Shown one piece after another: positions 44,565-53,373 of a DNA stretch of 64,000 bases. Location of the stretch: positions 1,530,001 through 1,594,000 of the forward strand of contig NZ_CP117835.1 in NCBI RefSeq assembly GCF_029094545.1. Reading direction: 5' to 3'. Position 1 is the first letter of the stretch, and each line of letters starts with the position of its first letter. Source of the DNA: Alkalihalophilus pseudofirmus. GTDB lineage: Bacteria > Bacillota > Bacilli > Bacillales > Bacillaceae_D. The notes below the pieces were generated by a model. The model was given only the letters and a program-made list of their open reading frames with translations, ran no database searches and was not told the DNA's origin. Made by a program: the position numbers and the translations under genes.

Positions 44565-44782
44565 TGTATTTCCTCCTAGAAGTGCCATACGCACTAATTG
44601 TATTACTATTCTCGTCATTAATAATGTTCAAGAGGAAATCAACATCAGTTTCTTTCTTCTAGCACCTTAAGAACGATCAAAAATAAGTACCTTAACTTTA
44701 CCATAAGAATGGTTTTTCAAGCAAGGTCTTTTTAGCAGAAAGCTGGAAATTATCAATTGGAAAAGGAATTTTGTGATTTTTC

Positions 44783-44811
44783 TTGAAATTAACGTTAACG
44801 TAAATGATAAG
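44783..44811 (+). promoter_or_regulatory. promoter with a palindromic operator for the MerR/acyl-CoA dehydrogenase operon
   Basis: TTGAAA (44783-44788) and GATAAG (44806-44811) flank a spacer containing ATTAACGTTAACGTAAAT (44788-44805), a near-perfect palindrome centred on ACGTTAACGT. An inverted repeat between -35 and -10 is the classic MerR-family operator position. It resembles the LiuR sites described for branched-chain amino acid and fatty-acid genes in proteobacteria. Confidence 0.55.
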
Positions 44812-44844
44812 GTCAAAGTAGAGATTCGAAGGGTTGTGCTGTGC

Positions 44845-45228
44845 ATGTACAAGATTAGGGGGCTCGCAGAAGAGTTTCAGGTGACGACAAGAACAATCAG
44901 GTATTATGAAGAGCTGAATTTACTTACCCCTAAACGATCAAGCGGGAATCAGCGTATCTATACAAAAAAAGATCATGTACGTCTGAGGCTAATTCTTAGA
45001 GGAAAAAGATATGGATTTACATTAGAGGAAATTAAAGAAATGATTGGGTTGTTTGAAGAGGATTCAACCGGGACAAAGCAATTGTCACGAACTATTTTAT
45101 ATGGAGAAAAAAAGATTAAAGAAATTGAGTGCAGGATGAGTGAGCTTGAACAATTAAAAAGTGAAATGACAGACATGTTAACAGATCTAAAAGCAAGGTT
45201 GTGCCAGAAAGGTTTATCTCAAAAATGA
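44845..45228 (+). CDS. MerR-family transcriptional regulator
   Basis: 127 residues. The winged helix-turn-helix is at the N-terminus (MYKIRGLAEEFQVTTRTIRYYEEL...RIYTKKDHVRLRLILRG), with a dimerising coiled coil (about 75-120) and no metal-binding cysteine pair. It sits directly upstream of the acyl-CoA dehydrogenase gene (20-base gap), as LiuR-like regulators of acyl-CoA metabolism do. ATG 44845 follows GAAGGG; the longer frame would read through the promoter. Confidence 0.85.
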   Translation: MYKIRGLAEEFQVTTRTIRYYEELNLLTPKRSSGNQRIYTKKDHVRLRLILRGKRYGFTLEEIKEMIGLFEEDSTGTKQLSRTILYGEKKIKEIECRMSELEQLKSEMTDMLTDLKARLCQKGLSQK

Positions 45229-45248
45229 AGCGTCCAGGGGGAGCGAAC

Positions 45249-46919
45249 ATGAACTTTTATCAGAATGATCCGGTACTAAAAAAAATTTTAAAGGCACATT
45301 TGGATTCACGAATGTTTAATTGGGCTGATAAGCAGCTTGAATCATTTGGTGAAATGTGCGGGACCGTAATTGATGAGCGAGCAAAGCATACAGACCGTGA
45401 AGGGCAGCCTAAACTGGTGAAATACAATCAGTTTGGGGAAGACATATCTCATATTTGGGTGAACGAAGGCTATAAGCAAACGGTAAGAGAGACATATCAA
45501 ACTGGAATTGTTGGGTATGTTCATAAAAAAATACCTGAGCTGAATACAAAAGGAAATTACATGTATTCATATGCACAAGGCTATCTCCTCTCACAATCTG
45601 AGCCTGGTTTCTACTGTCCTGTGACCCTCTCAATGGCAACTGCTCTTCTGTTAGAGAAGTACGCAAACGAAGATGTGAAGGAACGTTTTTTACCACATGT
45701 ATTATCAACGGGTGAATCAGAATTGTATGAAGGGGCAACGTTTCTAACTGAAAGACAAGGCGGCTCTGATGTAGGAGCTAATGAAGTGGCTGCAGTAAAG
45801 AACGGGGACCATTATTTGATCAGCGGGGAAAAATATTTTGCTTCAAATGCGGGGGTGTGCGGCGTTGCCATGGTGCTTGCAAGAGGTGATGGAAGCTCAT
45901 CAGGTACAAAGGGGTTAAGCTTATTTGCTGTACCTTGGAGATTAGAGGGTGGGGAATTAAATGGAATAAGCATCCGCCGTTTAAAAGATAAGCTTGGAGT
46001 AAGGGCTGTTCCGTCAGCGGAAGTGGAATTTACCAATGCTAAGGCTTATTTAGTAGGAGATGAATCTAAGGGTATTTATTACATGATGGAAGCGCTTAAT
46101 TTATCTCGTATTTGTAATGCGGTCGCTTCAATTGGCATTATGAGACGAGCGTATCAAGAGGCCCTTCGTTATGCTTTTAAGCGTGAAGCATTTAAGAAAC
46201 AGTTAATTGATTACCCAATGGTGCAGGAAAGTCTGCTTGCCTTATGTGTTAAACATGAAGTAGAAACTGTCGCTATCTTTGATTTAATAAAGGAATATGA
46301 CCTGCTTATGAATGATGATCAAAAGGATCAAAAGGATCATGAACAGGCAGCATATGTCCGGCTGTTGATTGCCATCTTGAAGAAAGAAACAGCTGAACAA
46401 GCAATTCATTTTTCACATGAGGCGATAGAACTGCTTGGTGGAAATGGGTATATAGAAGATTTTGTGACACCGAGGCTGTTAAGGGACGCACAGGTCCTGA
46501 CGGTATGGGAGGGAACGGCTAATATATTGGGACTTGAGTTGTTACGTCTCATGAAGAAAACGCATGTCCATAAGCAATTCAGTAAGCGTATAAAAGCGTT
46601 TGTGGAAAGTGATTTGAAGCAGTTTGAGCAGGAGAAAGAGATCTTGTCTAAAGAGCTGCATGCACTAAATCGCATGACCACATATATTGAGCGAGCGGAT
46701 GAAGAGACACAAACGTATTACGCTAAAAAAATCGCTGTGAAGATGGTTGGGATTTTTGAAGCGAAAACGGCCATCCAGTGGGCAAATAATGGTTCAGAGC
46801 GTGAAAGGGCTCTATTAAAACGCTATATGCAGCAGACATTTCAACATGATTGTTCATTTGAAGATGCAGCAAGCTTAAAAGAGGATTTCGATAAAGTGGT
46901 CCTGCAGCACGCGTATTAG
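45249..46919 (+). CDS. acyl-CoA dehydrogenase, AidB-like subgroup
   Basis: 556 residues. Segments FLTERQGGSDVGANE, ISGEKYFASNAG, RRLKDKLGVRAVPSAEVEF and LTVWEGTANILGLELLR match the AidB-like branch (FAD-dependent dehydrogenases of about 540-590 residues) rather than the ordinary 380-residue enzymes. GGGGGAG precedes ATG 45249. AidB itself is tied to alkylation damage in E. coli, but with a MerR regulator beside it a role in acyl-CoA breakdown is at least as likely. Confidence 0.87.
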   Translation: MNFYQNDPVLKKILKAHLDSRMFNWADKQLESFGEMCGTVIDERAKHTDREGQPKLVKYNQFGEDISHIWVNEGYKQTVRETYQTGIVGYVHKKIPELNTKGNYMYSYAQGYLLSQSEPGFYCPVTLSMATALLLEKYANEDVKERFLPHVLSTGESELYEGATFLTERQGGSDVGANEVAAVKNGDHYLISGEKYFASNAGVCGVAMVLARGDGSSSGTKGLSLFAVPWRLEGGELNGISIRRLKDKLGVRAVPSAEVEFTNAKAYLVGDESKGIYYMMEALNLSRICNAVASIGIMRRAYQEALRYAFKREAFKKQLIDYPMVQESLLALCVKHEVETVAIFDLIKEYDLLMNDDQKDQKDHEQAAYVRLLIAILKKETAEQAIHFSHEAIELLGGNGYIEDFVTPRLLRDAQVLTVWEGTANILGLELLRLMKKTHVHKQFSKRIKAFVESDLKQFEQEKEILSKELHALNRMTTYIERADEETQTYYAKKIAVKMVGIFEAKTAIQWANNGSERERALLKRYMQQTFQHDCSFEDAASLKEDFDKVVLQHAY

Positions 46920-46920
46920 C

Positions 46921-46972
46921 CAAGACCGCTCCAATGGATGCAGCTATCGATTGGAGCGGTCTTATTTCTATT
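46921..46972 (+). terminator. terminator after acyl-CoA dehydrogenase gene
   Basis: AAGACCGCTCCAAT and ATTGGAGCGGTCTT form a 14-bp stem, then ATTTCTATTT. Confidence 0.9.
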
Positions 46973-47094
46973 TCCATATATTCAACTAGAACCATTGATT
47001 TATTAGGCATTTTTCGTCTATTATTAAAGGTGCGTTGTTTTTACGTTAAGAAATAAAAACAGAAATTGTTCGGATGAAGTAGGAGAGACGGCTA

Positions 47095-48933
47095 ATGACA
47101 ATTAAACGAAATGACCCATGTGTATGCGGCAGCGGCAAGAAGTACAAGAAATGCTGCATGAATAAAGAAACGGTAAAGGTAGTCGCTGAACAACGGCGTG
47201 AGCACTATATTGCGAAACGTAAACAAGTGATTGAAAAATTACGTATGTATGTGAAAGAAACATTTACGGTAAAAGAACGTTTTATGCTTGAAAAAGAATT
47301 TGATGAACGTTCAAACCATGTTGTTCCAAAGGAATTAAAAGCTTCATTTACAGAGCTGTGGCTGTTGTTTTTCAACAAAAGTTCAAAAGGCCGGTTAATC
47401 ACGGCATTTTTAGAAGAACGCAAGGATCTTCTTACTGCTGAAGAATATGAGATGATCCAAAAATGGAGCACGTTAACACCGCGTCTTGTTCAAGCAGTTG
47501 ATCGTAAAGAAAGCAAAGTCACGTTTAAAGATCGTTTAAATGACGATGTATATACAATGACGCTGACAGATGAGGGTGAGCGATCTTTTGCCCCTTGGTA
47601 TGGAACATTTAGTCTAATCGAAGATCTTAATCAAGAATCTATTTTTTACGGTGTGAGAATGTTTGAAGGACCGTTAAATCTTGAAGAAGCAGCTACTTAT
47701 GTAAAAGAGAGAGCAAAACAGACAAAAGAAACAGTTGACACGTTGTTAGTGAATGAATTTCCAGAAATATTGTCTGCCTTCATTAAAGGTCAGCAAAATG
47801 AAGACTCTAATAAAATGAAAATTGTCAAACAATTCAAGGCACAATGGAAAGTCGAAAATGAGAATGAACTTATAACATACCTAGAAAAACAGCCTTCTAT
47901 TTATTTAGAGAACTGGTCAGAGAAGGAAAAAATGGCTAGTTTCATTCTTGACTGGTATCGTTATACAGACTCAGAAATGTCTGGTGATGTTCTGACGACT
48001 GAAGTAAAAAGCACGCTTAAAGTCCAGGATAACATCGTAGAAGTGGAAGCATTCGATTCTGATTCAATGAACGAGGTCAAAAATAGCTTAAATGGACTTA
48101 CTTCTGTCTCGTTTATGAATGAGGGCACGAAAGAATGGGAGATTCCATATCATGCCGAAATGAAAAATATGCTTGTGCAAATGAATCCAGAACTTCCAAA
48201 GCATTTTTCGCTTTTTGCTCAAAATAATATTGAAGCTCAGCTTGATAAGCCATATTCAACTGAAGAAAAACGTACGATAAAAGAACTTGTTCGTGCTGAT
48301 GAAATTGAAAAAGTAGAAGGATGGCTGCGTCAATCTGAATACAATGTATACATCGCTCAAAAAAATAAACTTGGACAAGTAGAAGTAACAGCAGACTATA
48401 ACACGCTTAGAGAAGAGCTGAATCTGCCTATGTCCCCATTTGTAACGGGTGGTCGTAAGAGGGTTACAAAGCATGAACATATCCCAACAGATTTAGATCA
48501 GTCTGAAGCTGCGGACGGGGCAAAAGCCAAACAAGAAGGTCAAGCTTTGGATGATGCTTATGATGAGAAAACAGCGTTAGATCTCTATCTTGAGCTAGAA
48601 ACGTTCAAAGAAGAAAAGACGAACGGAAAGTCTGATGCGACAGTACGAAAGTATTCAAATAGTGTAGAGATCTTTGCTGGCTTATTGAATGCAATGGATA
48701 TAAAAACGTGGAGTGAGCTTACTAAAGAAAAATGGGAAGCTCTATTATGTTCTAAATTAAAAGAAACCTATTCTACTTTGAGCAAAACGCAGAGTAAGGA
48801 CTTTGTCAGCGTCCTAAGAGCTTTTGTTAAATGGCAGGATAAAAAAGAGGGCACGTCTGTTATTGAATGGGTAACACCATTATTAAAAGAAGTCGAATCC
48901 ATGTATGTGAAACAGCCGGCAGCAGCTTACTAA
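47095..48933 (+). CDS. SEC-C motif protein with an integrase-like C-terminal helical domain
   Basis: 612 residues. The N-terminus is a SEC-C zinc knuckle (NDPCVCGSGKKYKKCC, cysteines 9, 11, 20, 21). The large middle part is not recognised. The last 110 residues (ALDLYLELETFKEEKTNGKSDATVRKYSNSVEIFAGLL...TWSELTKEKWEALL...FVSVLRAFVKWQ) resemble the SAM-like core-binding domain of tyrosine recombinases, but no catalytic domain follows. AGGAGAG precedes the ATG. It is a single gene with a hairpin after it. Confidence 0.7.
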   Translation: MTIKRNDPCVCGSGKKYKKCCMNKETVKVVAEQRREHYIAKRKQVIEKLRMYVKETFTVKERFMLEKEFDERSNHVVPKELKASFTELWLLFFNKSSKGRLITAFLEERKDLLTAEEYEMIQKWSTLTPRLVQAVDRKESKVTFKDRLNDDVYTMTLTDEGERSFAPWYGTFSLIEDLNQESIFYGVRMFEGPLNLEEAATYVKERAKQTKETVDTLLVNEFPEILSAFIKGQQNEDSNKMKIVKQFKAQWKVENENELITYLEKQPSIYLENWSEKEKMASFILDWYRYTDSEMSGDVLTTEVKSTLKVQDNIVEVEAFDSDSMNEVKNSLNGLTSVSFMNEGTKEWEIPYHAEMKNMLVQMNPELPKHFSLFAQNNIEAQLDKPYSTEEKRTIKELVRADEIEKVEGWLRQSEYNVYIAQKNKLGQVEVTADYNTLREELNLPMSPFVTGGRKRVTKHEHIPTDLDQSEAADGAKAKQEGQALDDAYDEKTALDLYLELETFKEEKTNGKSDATVRKYSNSVEIFAGLLNAMDIKTWSELTKEKWEALLCSKLKETYSTLSKTQSKDFVSVLRAFVKWQDKKEGTSVIEWVTPLLKEVESMYVKQPAAAY

Positions 48934-48934
48934 T

Positions 48935-48960
48935 CGTCAGCCGTACATCAAAAGGTGTAC
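48935..48960 (+). terminator. hairpin after the SEC-C gene
   Basis: AGCCGTACA and TGTACGGCT stem; the following bases are A/T rich but not a clean T-run. Confidence 0.6.
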
Positions 48961-48970
48961 GGCTATTCAA

Positions 48971-48999
48971 TATATTTATCATAATATTATTATGTAAAC
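48971..48999. repeat. dispersed AT-rich repeat, copy 1
   Basis: ATAATATTATTATGTAAAC (48981-48999) is identical to 61240-61258. Extending left, the two copies share ATATTTA with only two differing bases between. The unit is an imperfect inverted repeat (TTTAC...GTAAA). Confidence 0.5.
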
Positions 49000-49004
49000 T
49001 AAAA

Positions 49005-49031
49005 AGAAAGCTTTTGAAATATCGCTTTCTA
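49005..49031 (-). terminator. terminator of the 57-aa gene
   Basis: On the minus strand AGAAAGC and GCTTTCT pair around a 12-base loop, followed by TTTTTAG. Confidence 0.75.
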
Positions 49032-49037
49032 AATCAA

Positions 49038-49211
49038 TTAAATTCCCATACGTTTTCTTTGGTTATTAGGCTTTTTCGTCAGCTGACTTGTAAGCGGCTT
49101 TGTTTGGTGTGAATTCAGCTGGCGGCCGGCTCCTTGAGATGATTGCTGCTTTTTACGTGCTAGCTGCTGTTTCATCGCTTCTTGTAAATTAATCTTCTTC
49201 TTCTCGCTCAT
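49038..49211 (-). CDS. 57-aa basic protein
   Basis: MSEKKKINLQEAMKQQLARK, then a Gln/Ser/Lys-rich, probably disordered tail ending NNQRKRMGI. GGAGGG is correctly placed before the ATG at 49211 and a terminator follows. It is strongly basic with no hydrophobic segment, consistent with a nucleic-acid-associated or spore protein. No family assigned. Confidence 0.65.
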   Translation of the reverse strand: MSEKKKINLQEAMKQQLARKKQQSSQGAGRQLNSHQTKPLTSQLTKKPNNQRKRMGI

Positions 49212-49416
49212 TCTTTACTTCCCTCCTGTCGTACTCTAAATGGAATAACTTTATCATTATATAGCAAGCCGCATAGCTTGTCATATGTTTTTTGCTGGAT
49301 TGAAAGAGGGAATTTACAGGTTTTGTCTCTTCTTTTAAAGGTAATAGGTACTCATGCAGATCAAATGTGATAAGCAGGCTACATATATCATGAGTCTATC
49401 CGAGGAGGAGTGTTAG

Positions 49417-50109
49417 ATGGAGCAGTTTATGGAAACGGTCAAAGAAGTCGTCTTTGCTGTGCTTCCTATTACCTTAGTTATTGTCATTTTGCAGTTTACT
49501 CTTATATGGCTGCCGCCTGAGGTTTTTATACAGTTTCTTATCGGCGTAGTGATGGTCAGTGTCGGTTTGATTCTTTTTTTAGTTGGAGTGCATGTAGGAC
49601 TTCTTCCGGTAGGAGAAATGATCGGGTCCATTTTGCCTAAATCAAAAAAGATATGGCCGATTATTACAGTCGGCTTTATTTTGGGGTTTGTCGTCACGGT
49701 GGCAGAACCTGATGTTCGTGTCCTTGCGCAGCAAATAGATAATGTCTCAGGAGGGGAGATCTCTCAGATGGTGCTGATTTCTTCGGTAGCCTTAGGGGTA
49801 GGCATATTTGTTGCTCTTGCTATGGCAAGAATTATTTTTAAGATTCGGTTGAAGTGGCTGTTATTAGGCGGATACAGTGTCGTTTTTCTCCTAGCAGCGA
49901 TAACCCCTAATACATTTATCCCCATCTCTTTTGATGCTGGCGGGGTGACTACAGGGCCAATGACGGTTCCATTCATCTTAGCCCTTGGAGTAGGTGTGGC
50001 CTCTGTTCTTAGAAGCAAGTCTTCATCAAGCGACAGTTTTGGTCTTGTTGCTCTGGCATCAATTGGTCCAATCATTTCGGTGCAGATTTTAGGGGTGATT
50101 TACGGGTGA
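49417..50109 (+). CDS. DUF1538 membrane protein, first half-size copy
   Basis: 230 residues and about seven membrane helices. Conserved segments are VGVHVGLLPVGEMIGSIL, VAEPDVRVLAQQIDNVSGGEI and SFDAGGVTTGPMTVPFILALGVGVASV. They match the DUF1538 repeat, which in many bacteria occurs twice in one polypeptide. A transporter or channel role is likely from the architecture but unproven. Its TGA overlaps the GTG of the next gene (GTGA). AGGAGGAG precedes its ATG. Confidence 0.82.
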   Translation: MEQFMETVKEVVFAVLPITLVIVILQFTLIWLPPEVFIQFLIGVVMVSVGLILFLVGVHVGLLPVGEMIGSILPKSKKIWPIITVGFILGFVVTVAEPDVRVLAQQIDNVSGGEISQMVLISSVALGVGIFVALAMARIIFKIRLKWLLLGGYSVVFLLAAITPNTFIPISFDAGGVTTGPMTVPFILALGVGVASVLRSKSSSSDSFGLVALASIGPIISVQILGVIYG

Positions 50110-50840
50110 ATATTACAATCTTTGAAGGCTTTACAGAGGTGTTGGTAGAAGTATTTTTCGCCCTATTGCCGCTGCTCGTATTCTTTTTAGTTTTTCAGTT
50201 TTTCTTTTTAAAACTTGAAAAAGAAAAGATCATAAATATTGGAAAGGGAATGGTTTTATCCTTTTTTGGTTTAGCCTTATTCTTGCAAGGGGTTCATGTT
50301 GGCTTTTTTCCTGCAGGAGAGTTGATGGGAGAAGTGCTTGGCGGCCTTTCTTACAACTGGATTTTAATTCCAATCGGGTTTGTTTTAGGATTTGTAGCAA
50401 CCTTTGCTGAACCTGCTGTACGAATTTTAAATGAGCAAGTAGAAAAGGTTTCAGGTGGCTATATTTCAGAACGTGTGATGCTCTACACCCTATCTATTGG
50501 TGTCGGTGTGTCAATTGCTTTATCGATGCTTAGAATTCTTGTAGGTTTCTCGTTATGGTACTACATCATTCCAGGCTATATCTTGGCCGTTATTTTATTG
50601 TTTTTATCAAGTAATACGTTCTCTGCCATTGCATTTGATTCAGGCGGAGTGGCAACTGGACCGATGACGGTTACGTTTATTTTAGCGATTGCGGTTGGGG
50701 TTGCGTCAGTTACAGAAGGCCGAGACCCGCTCATGGACGGCTTTGGGATGATCGCTTTAGTTGCCCTAGCCCCTATTCTGTCCGTTCTTATATTAGGAGT
50801 ATTATTTGAGAGGCAGGGGAGGGAGTCGAATGAAACTTAG
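50106..50840 (+). CDS. DUF1538 membrane protein, second half-size copy
   Basis: 244 residues and about seven membrane helices. It is a paralogue of the upstream gene, with the same three signatures in the same order: QGVHVGFFPAGELMGEVL, FAEPAVRILNEQVEKVSGGYI and AFDSGGVATGPMTVTFILAIAVGVASV. The overlapping stop/start suggests equal, coupled translation and therefore a heterodimer corresponding to the two-repeat proteins. It overlaps the PII-like gene by 11 bases. Confidence 0.82.
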   Translation: MNITIFEGFTEVLVEVFFALLPLLVFFLVFQFFFLKLEKEKIINIGKGMVLSFFGLALFLQGVHVGFFPAGELMGEVLGGLSYNWILIPIGFVLGFVATFAEPAVRILNEQVEKVSGGYISERVMLYTLSIGVGVSIALSMLRILVGFSLWYYIIPGYILAVILLFLSSNTFSAIAFDSGGVATGPMTVTFILAIAVGVASVTEGRDPLMDGFGMIALVALAPILSVLILGVLFERQGRESNET

Positions 50841-51552
50841 ACGTGAGCACCAGCTATTTGTAAGCATTGTAAAGAAACATCAGGCAAAAAAACTGGTGTT
50901 GGCAGCGAAAAAAGCAGGTGCAGAAGGGGCAACGATCCTATATGCCAAAGGCAGCGGAATACGTGAGAAAAAAACGTTTTTAGGTATACCGGTTCACTAT
51001 GAAAAAGAGGTCATTCTAACAATAGCGAAAAAAAATGTCATGGAGCAAATTATTTACCATGTAACGTTGGCAGGCAACCTGAATCAAAGCGGAAAGGGTA
51101 TAGGCTTTGTTTTGGATTTAAAACAATTAACCGGGATTGCCCATTTATTAGAAGATCCAGCAGATGCAGAAGATACTTTAATAGAGGAGGATGAGGGTGT
51201 AATGCCAAAAGAAGACATTCCTTTTGATTTGATTGTAACAATTGTGAAAAAAGGAGATGCAGGTAAAGTTATTGACTCCTCATTAGAAGCTGGAGCAGAA
51301 GGGGGCACAGTACTCGGAGGCCGTGGTTCAGGTATACATGAAAAAGCATCATTTTTAAATATACCGATCGAACCAGAAAAGGAAGTGGTTCTGACGTTAA
51401 TACACAGAAAGAAAACAAAAGAAGTACTTCATGCCATTGAATTAGGAGTTGGGCTTAATCAATCGGGTAAGGGGATCGCTTTTGTACTAGATGTTGACCG
51501 TGTTGTAGGAATTAACCATGTCATAGACGAATTGAAACAAATAGATGAATAA
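50830..51552 (+). CDS. tandem PII-like regulator (two GlnB-fold domains)
   Basis: 240 residues with two PII-like domains, about 8-105 and 135-232. Each has the T-loop-like GSGIxEKxxFLxIPxxxEKEVxLT region and the C-terminal ending NQSGKGIxFVLDxxxxxGI. PII domains bind nucleotides or other small signals and gate membrane transporters. The fused pair mirrors the paired DUF1538 proteins upstream. ATG 50830 with GGGGAGGGAG is chosen over 50806. A terminator closes the operon. Confidence 0.82.
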   Translation: MKLRREHQLFVSIVKKHQAKKLVLAAKKAGAEGATILYAKGSGIREKKTFLGIPVHYEKEVILTIAKKNVMEQIIYHVTLAGNLNQSGKGIGFVLDLKQLTGIAHLLEDPADAEDTLIEEDEGVMPKEDIPFDLIVTIVKKGDAGKVIDSSLEAGAEGGTVLGGRGSGIHEKASFLNIPIEPEKEVVLTLIHRKKTKEVLHAIELGVGLNQSGKGIAFVLDVDRVVGINHVIDELKQIDE

Positions 51553-51573
51553 AAAGAGGAAACGATTTGATAG

Positions 51574-51608
51574 AAACGAGAGCAAAAAACCTGCTCTCGT
51601 TTCTTTTG
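51574..51608. terminator. terminator after the DUF1538/PII operon
   Basis: GAAACGAGAGCA and TGCTCTCGTTTC form a stem followed by TTTT; it can act on both strands. Confidence 0.9.
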
Positions 51609-51631
51609 TGGTGTGGTATATGATTGCTTTA

Positions 51632-52078
51632 TTAATTTAGTTGAACCCCATTAATTAACAAATTCTTCAAAATTGCTTTCGTTTCATTAACTTTCGATTT
51701 ATCCCCTTGCACTAGATATTCATGAAGCTCGGATAAGTAATAGTCAATTTCATGATATTGAACGACTTTCTTTGTCCTTACTTCTCGTTCTTTCAGCTCT
51801 TTGACCTGTTTCGTATAATCAATGACCCTGTCTAAAATATCAAGTACTTCAACTGAGAGAATGTCTACACTGATTAATTCCATATACCGTTTATGACGTA
51901 CGAATGTTAATTTGTTTTTTAAGTCGGTATTATGAATGGTTAAAATCATCTTCCCGCGGTCAAATCCCCAAAAAACCCCATAACTACGTTCATTCACTTC
52001 TTGAACAATGTCATTTAATTGACTTTTCTTCACTTGGATAGATAAATTGTTAAACTGCTCTCTTGGAAATTGTGACAT
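51632..52078 (-). CDS. hypothetical protein, 148 aa
   Basis: Soluble alpha/beta N-terminal part (YGVFWGFDRGKMILTIHNTDLKNKLTFV) and a long charged C-terminal coiled coil (DRVIDYTKQVKELKEREVRTKK, then YYLSELHEYL). No family recognised. ATG 52078 is supported by GAGGTGAG just upstream. It is monocistronic and converges with the PII operon. Confidence 0.65.
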   Translation of the reverse strand: MSQFPREQFNNLSIQVKKSQLNDIVQEVNERSYGVFWGFDRGKMILTIHNTDLKNKLTFVRHKRYMELISVDILSVEVLDILDRVIDYTKQVKELKEREVRTKKVVQYHEIDYYLSELHEYLVQGDKSKVNETKAILKNLLINGVQLN

Positions 52079-52353
52079 CTCTCTCACCTCGTTTAGCTAA
52101 AAGGTAATGTATAAGCTCAGGTCATATTACAACCATGATCCGCTCTTACCTGGCGGGTTGTTTTTCGAAATTAATTCATCTTATGCACGCGGAGGATAAA
52201 TTATTAAAGGAATCTAAAAGCGATCTCAAGAACTATAGATAGATACGCAGGTGACTGGTTGAAGAAAGGTTTATAGAAGAGATATAACTACTAAAATATT
52301 CTGACAAGTTGTATACTATTAGACAAGACTAGCTGAAGGAGTGAAGAGAGTTT

Positions 52354-53265
52354 ATGAAATTTCTAGTTGTCGGTGCGGGTGCTGTCGGTGGTTATTTTGG
52401 AGGGCGACTGTTAGAAAAAGGGGAAGATGTGACCTTTTTAGTCCGCTACAAAAGGCAAGAGCAGCTCTTAGATCATGGATTAATGTTAGAAAGCGTGAAC
52501 GGGAATTTTAAAACTCAGCCAAAAATGGTTGTGGAAGGTGAGGAAGGCGAGTTTGACGTCGTATTGATTGGAACTAAGGCCTATCATCTTGAGCAGGCAG
52601 TAGAGGCAGTTAAACCATTTGTACATAAGAACACAGTAATCATTCCGATGCTTAATGGAATTTCCCACGTAGATATGCTTAAAAAGGCGTTCAGCGAGGA
52701 GCAGGTAATCGGCGGCTTATGTTTTATTGAGTCTACGGTGACTGAAGACGGAATCATTAAGCAGACGAGCAGTGCTCATCATTTCACGTTTGGTGAATTA
52801 AACGGTGAATATACCGATCGGGTTAAACGCATTGAAGACGCCTTTGAAGGGGTAAATGCCAAGGTGAAAGTGAGTGATAACATCCTCCAAGAAATGTGGC
52901 ATAAATACTTATTTATTACGACAATGTCAGGAGTCACAACACTTTACGGGCAGCCGGTAGGTCCGATTCGTGAGCTTAAAGAAGGCAGTGAGATCGTTAA
53001 GGGCTTATTTAATGAGATTGCAGCTATCATGCGAGCGGAAGGTGCACCTATTGCTGATGATATTGAGAGGGTTCAATATGAAAGATTTATGGAGATAGAA
53101 GGAGCGATGAAATCTTCCATGCAGCGTGATATGGAAAAGCATGCAGCGGTAGAAGCAGATCACCTTCAAGGTTACCTTCTAACAAAAGCTTGCCGCCATC
53201 AATTAGAAACACCTATCTTAAAGAACATTTATGTAAATTTAAAACTATATGAAAACGACCGTTAA
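52354..53265 (+). CDS. panE: 2-dehydropantoate 2-reductase family protein
   Basis: 303 residues. The NADPH site is FLVVGAGAVGGYFGGRL. The catalytic lysine lies in the KYLFITTMSGVT region (MWHKYLF), and the family segments LIGTKAYHLEQAV and PMLNGISHVD are present. ApbA/PanE reduces ketopantoate to pantoate for coenzyme A synthesis. The family is broad and paralogues act on other 2-ketoacids, so the symbol is provisional. Monocistronic with a terminator. Confidence 0.85.
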   Translation: MKFLVVGAGAVGGYFGGRLLEKGEDVTFLVRYKRQEQLLDHGLMLESVNGNFKTQPKMVVEGEEGEFDVVLIGTKAYHLEQAVEAVKPFVHKNTVIIPMLNGISHVDMLKKAFSEEQVIGGLCFIESTVTEDGIIKQTSSAHHFTFGELNGEYTDRVKRIEDAFEGVNAKVKVSDNILQEMWHKYLFITTMSGVTTLYGQPVGPIRELKEGSEIVKGLFNEIAAIMRAEGAPIADDIERVQYERFMEIEGAMKSSMQRDMEKHAAVEADHLQGYLLTKACRHQLETPILKNIYVNLKLYENDR

Positions 53266-53270
53266 ATACA

Positions 53271-53306
53271 AGGCTGATCTTCTCTTTTGGGGATCAGCTT
53301 TTTTCG
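53271..53306 (+). terminator. terminator after panE-like gene
   Basis: GCTGATC and GATCAGC stem followed by TTTTTT. Confidence 0.85.
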
Positions 53307-53373
53307 TTGATAAATGTAGAAAAACAAACAAACATTCGCTACAATGTAACTAACAGAAATCGAGGTGGACCGG

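Noticed and set aside
52129-52254. 35-codon frame starting MIRSYLAGCF after the 148-aa gene
   Set aside because: No ribosome site and part of it forms an ACAACC/GGTTGT hairpin; not enough support.
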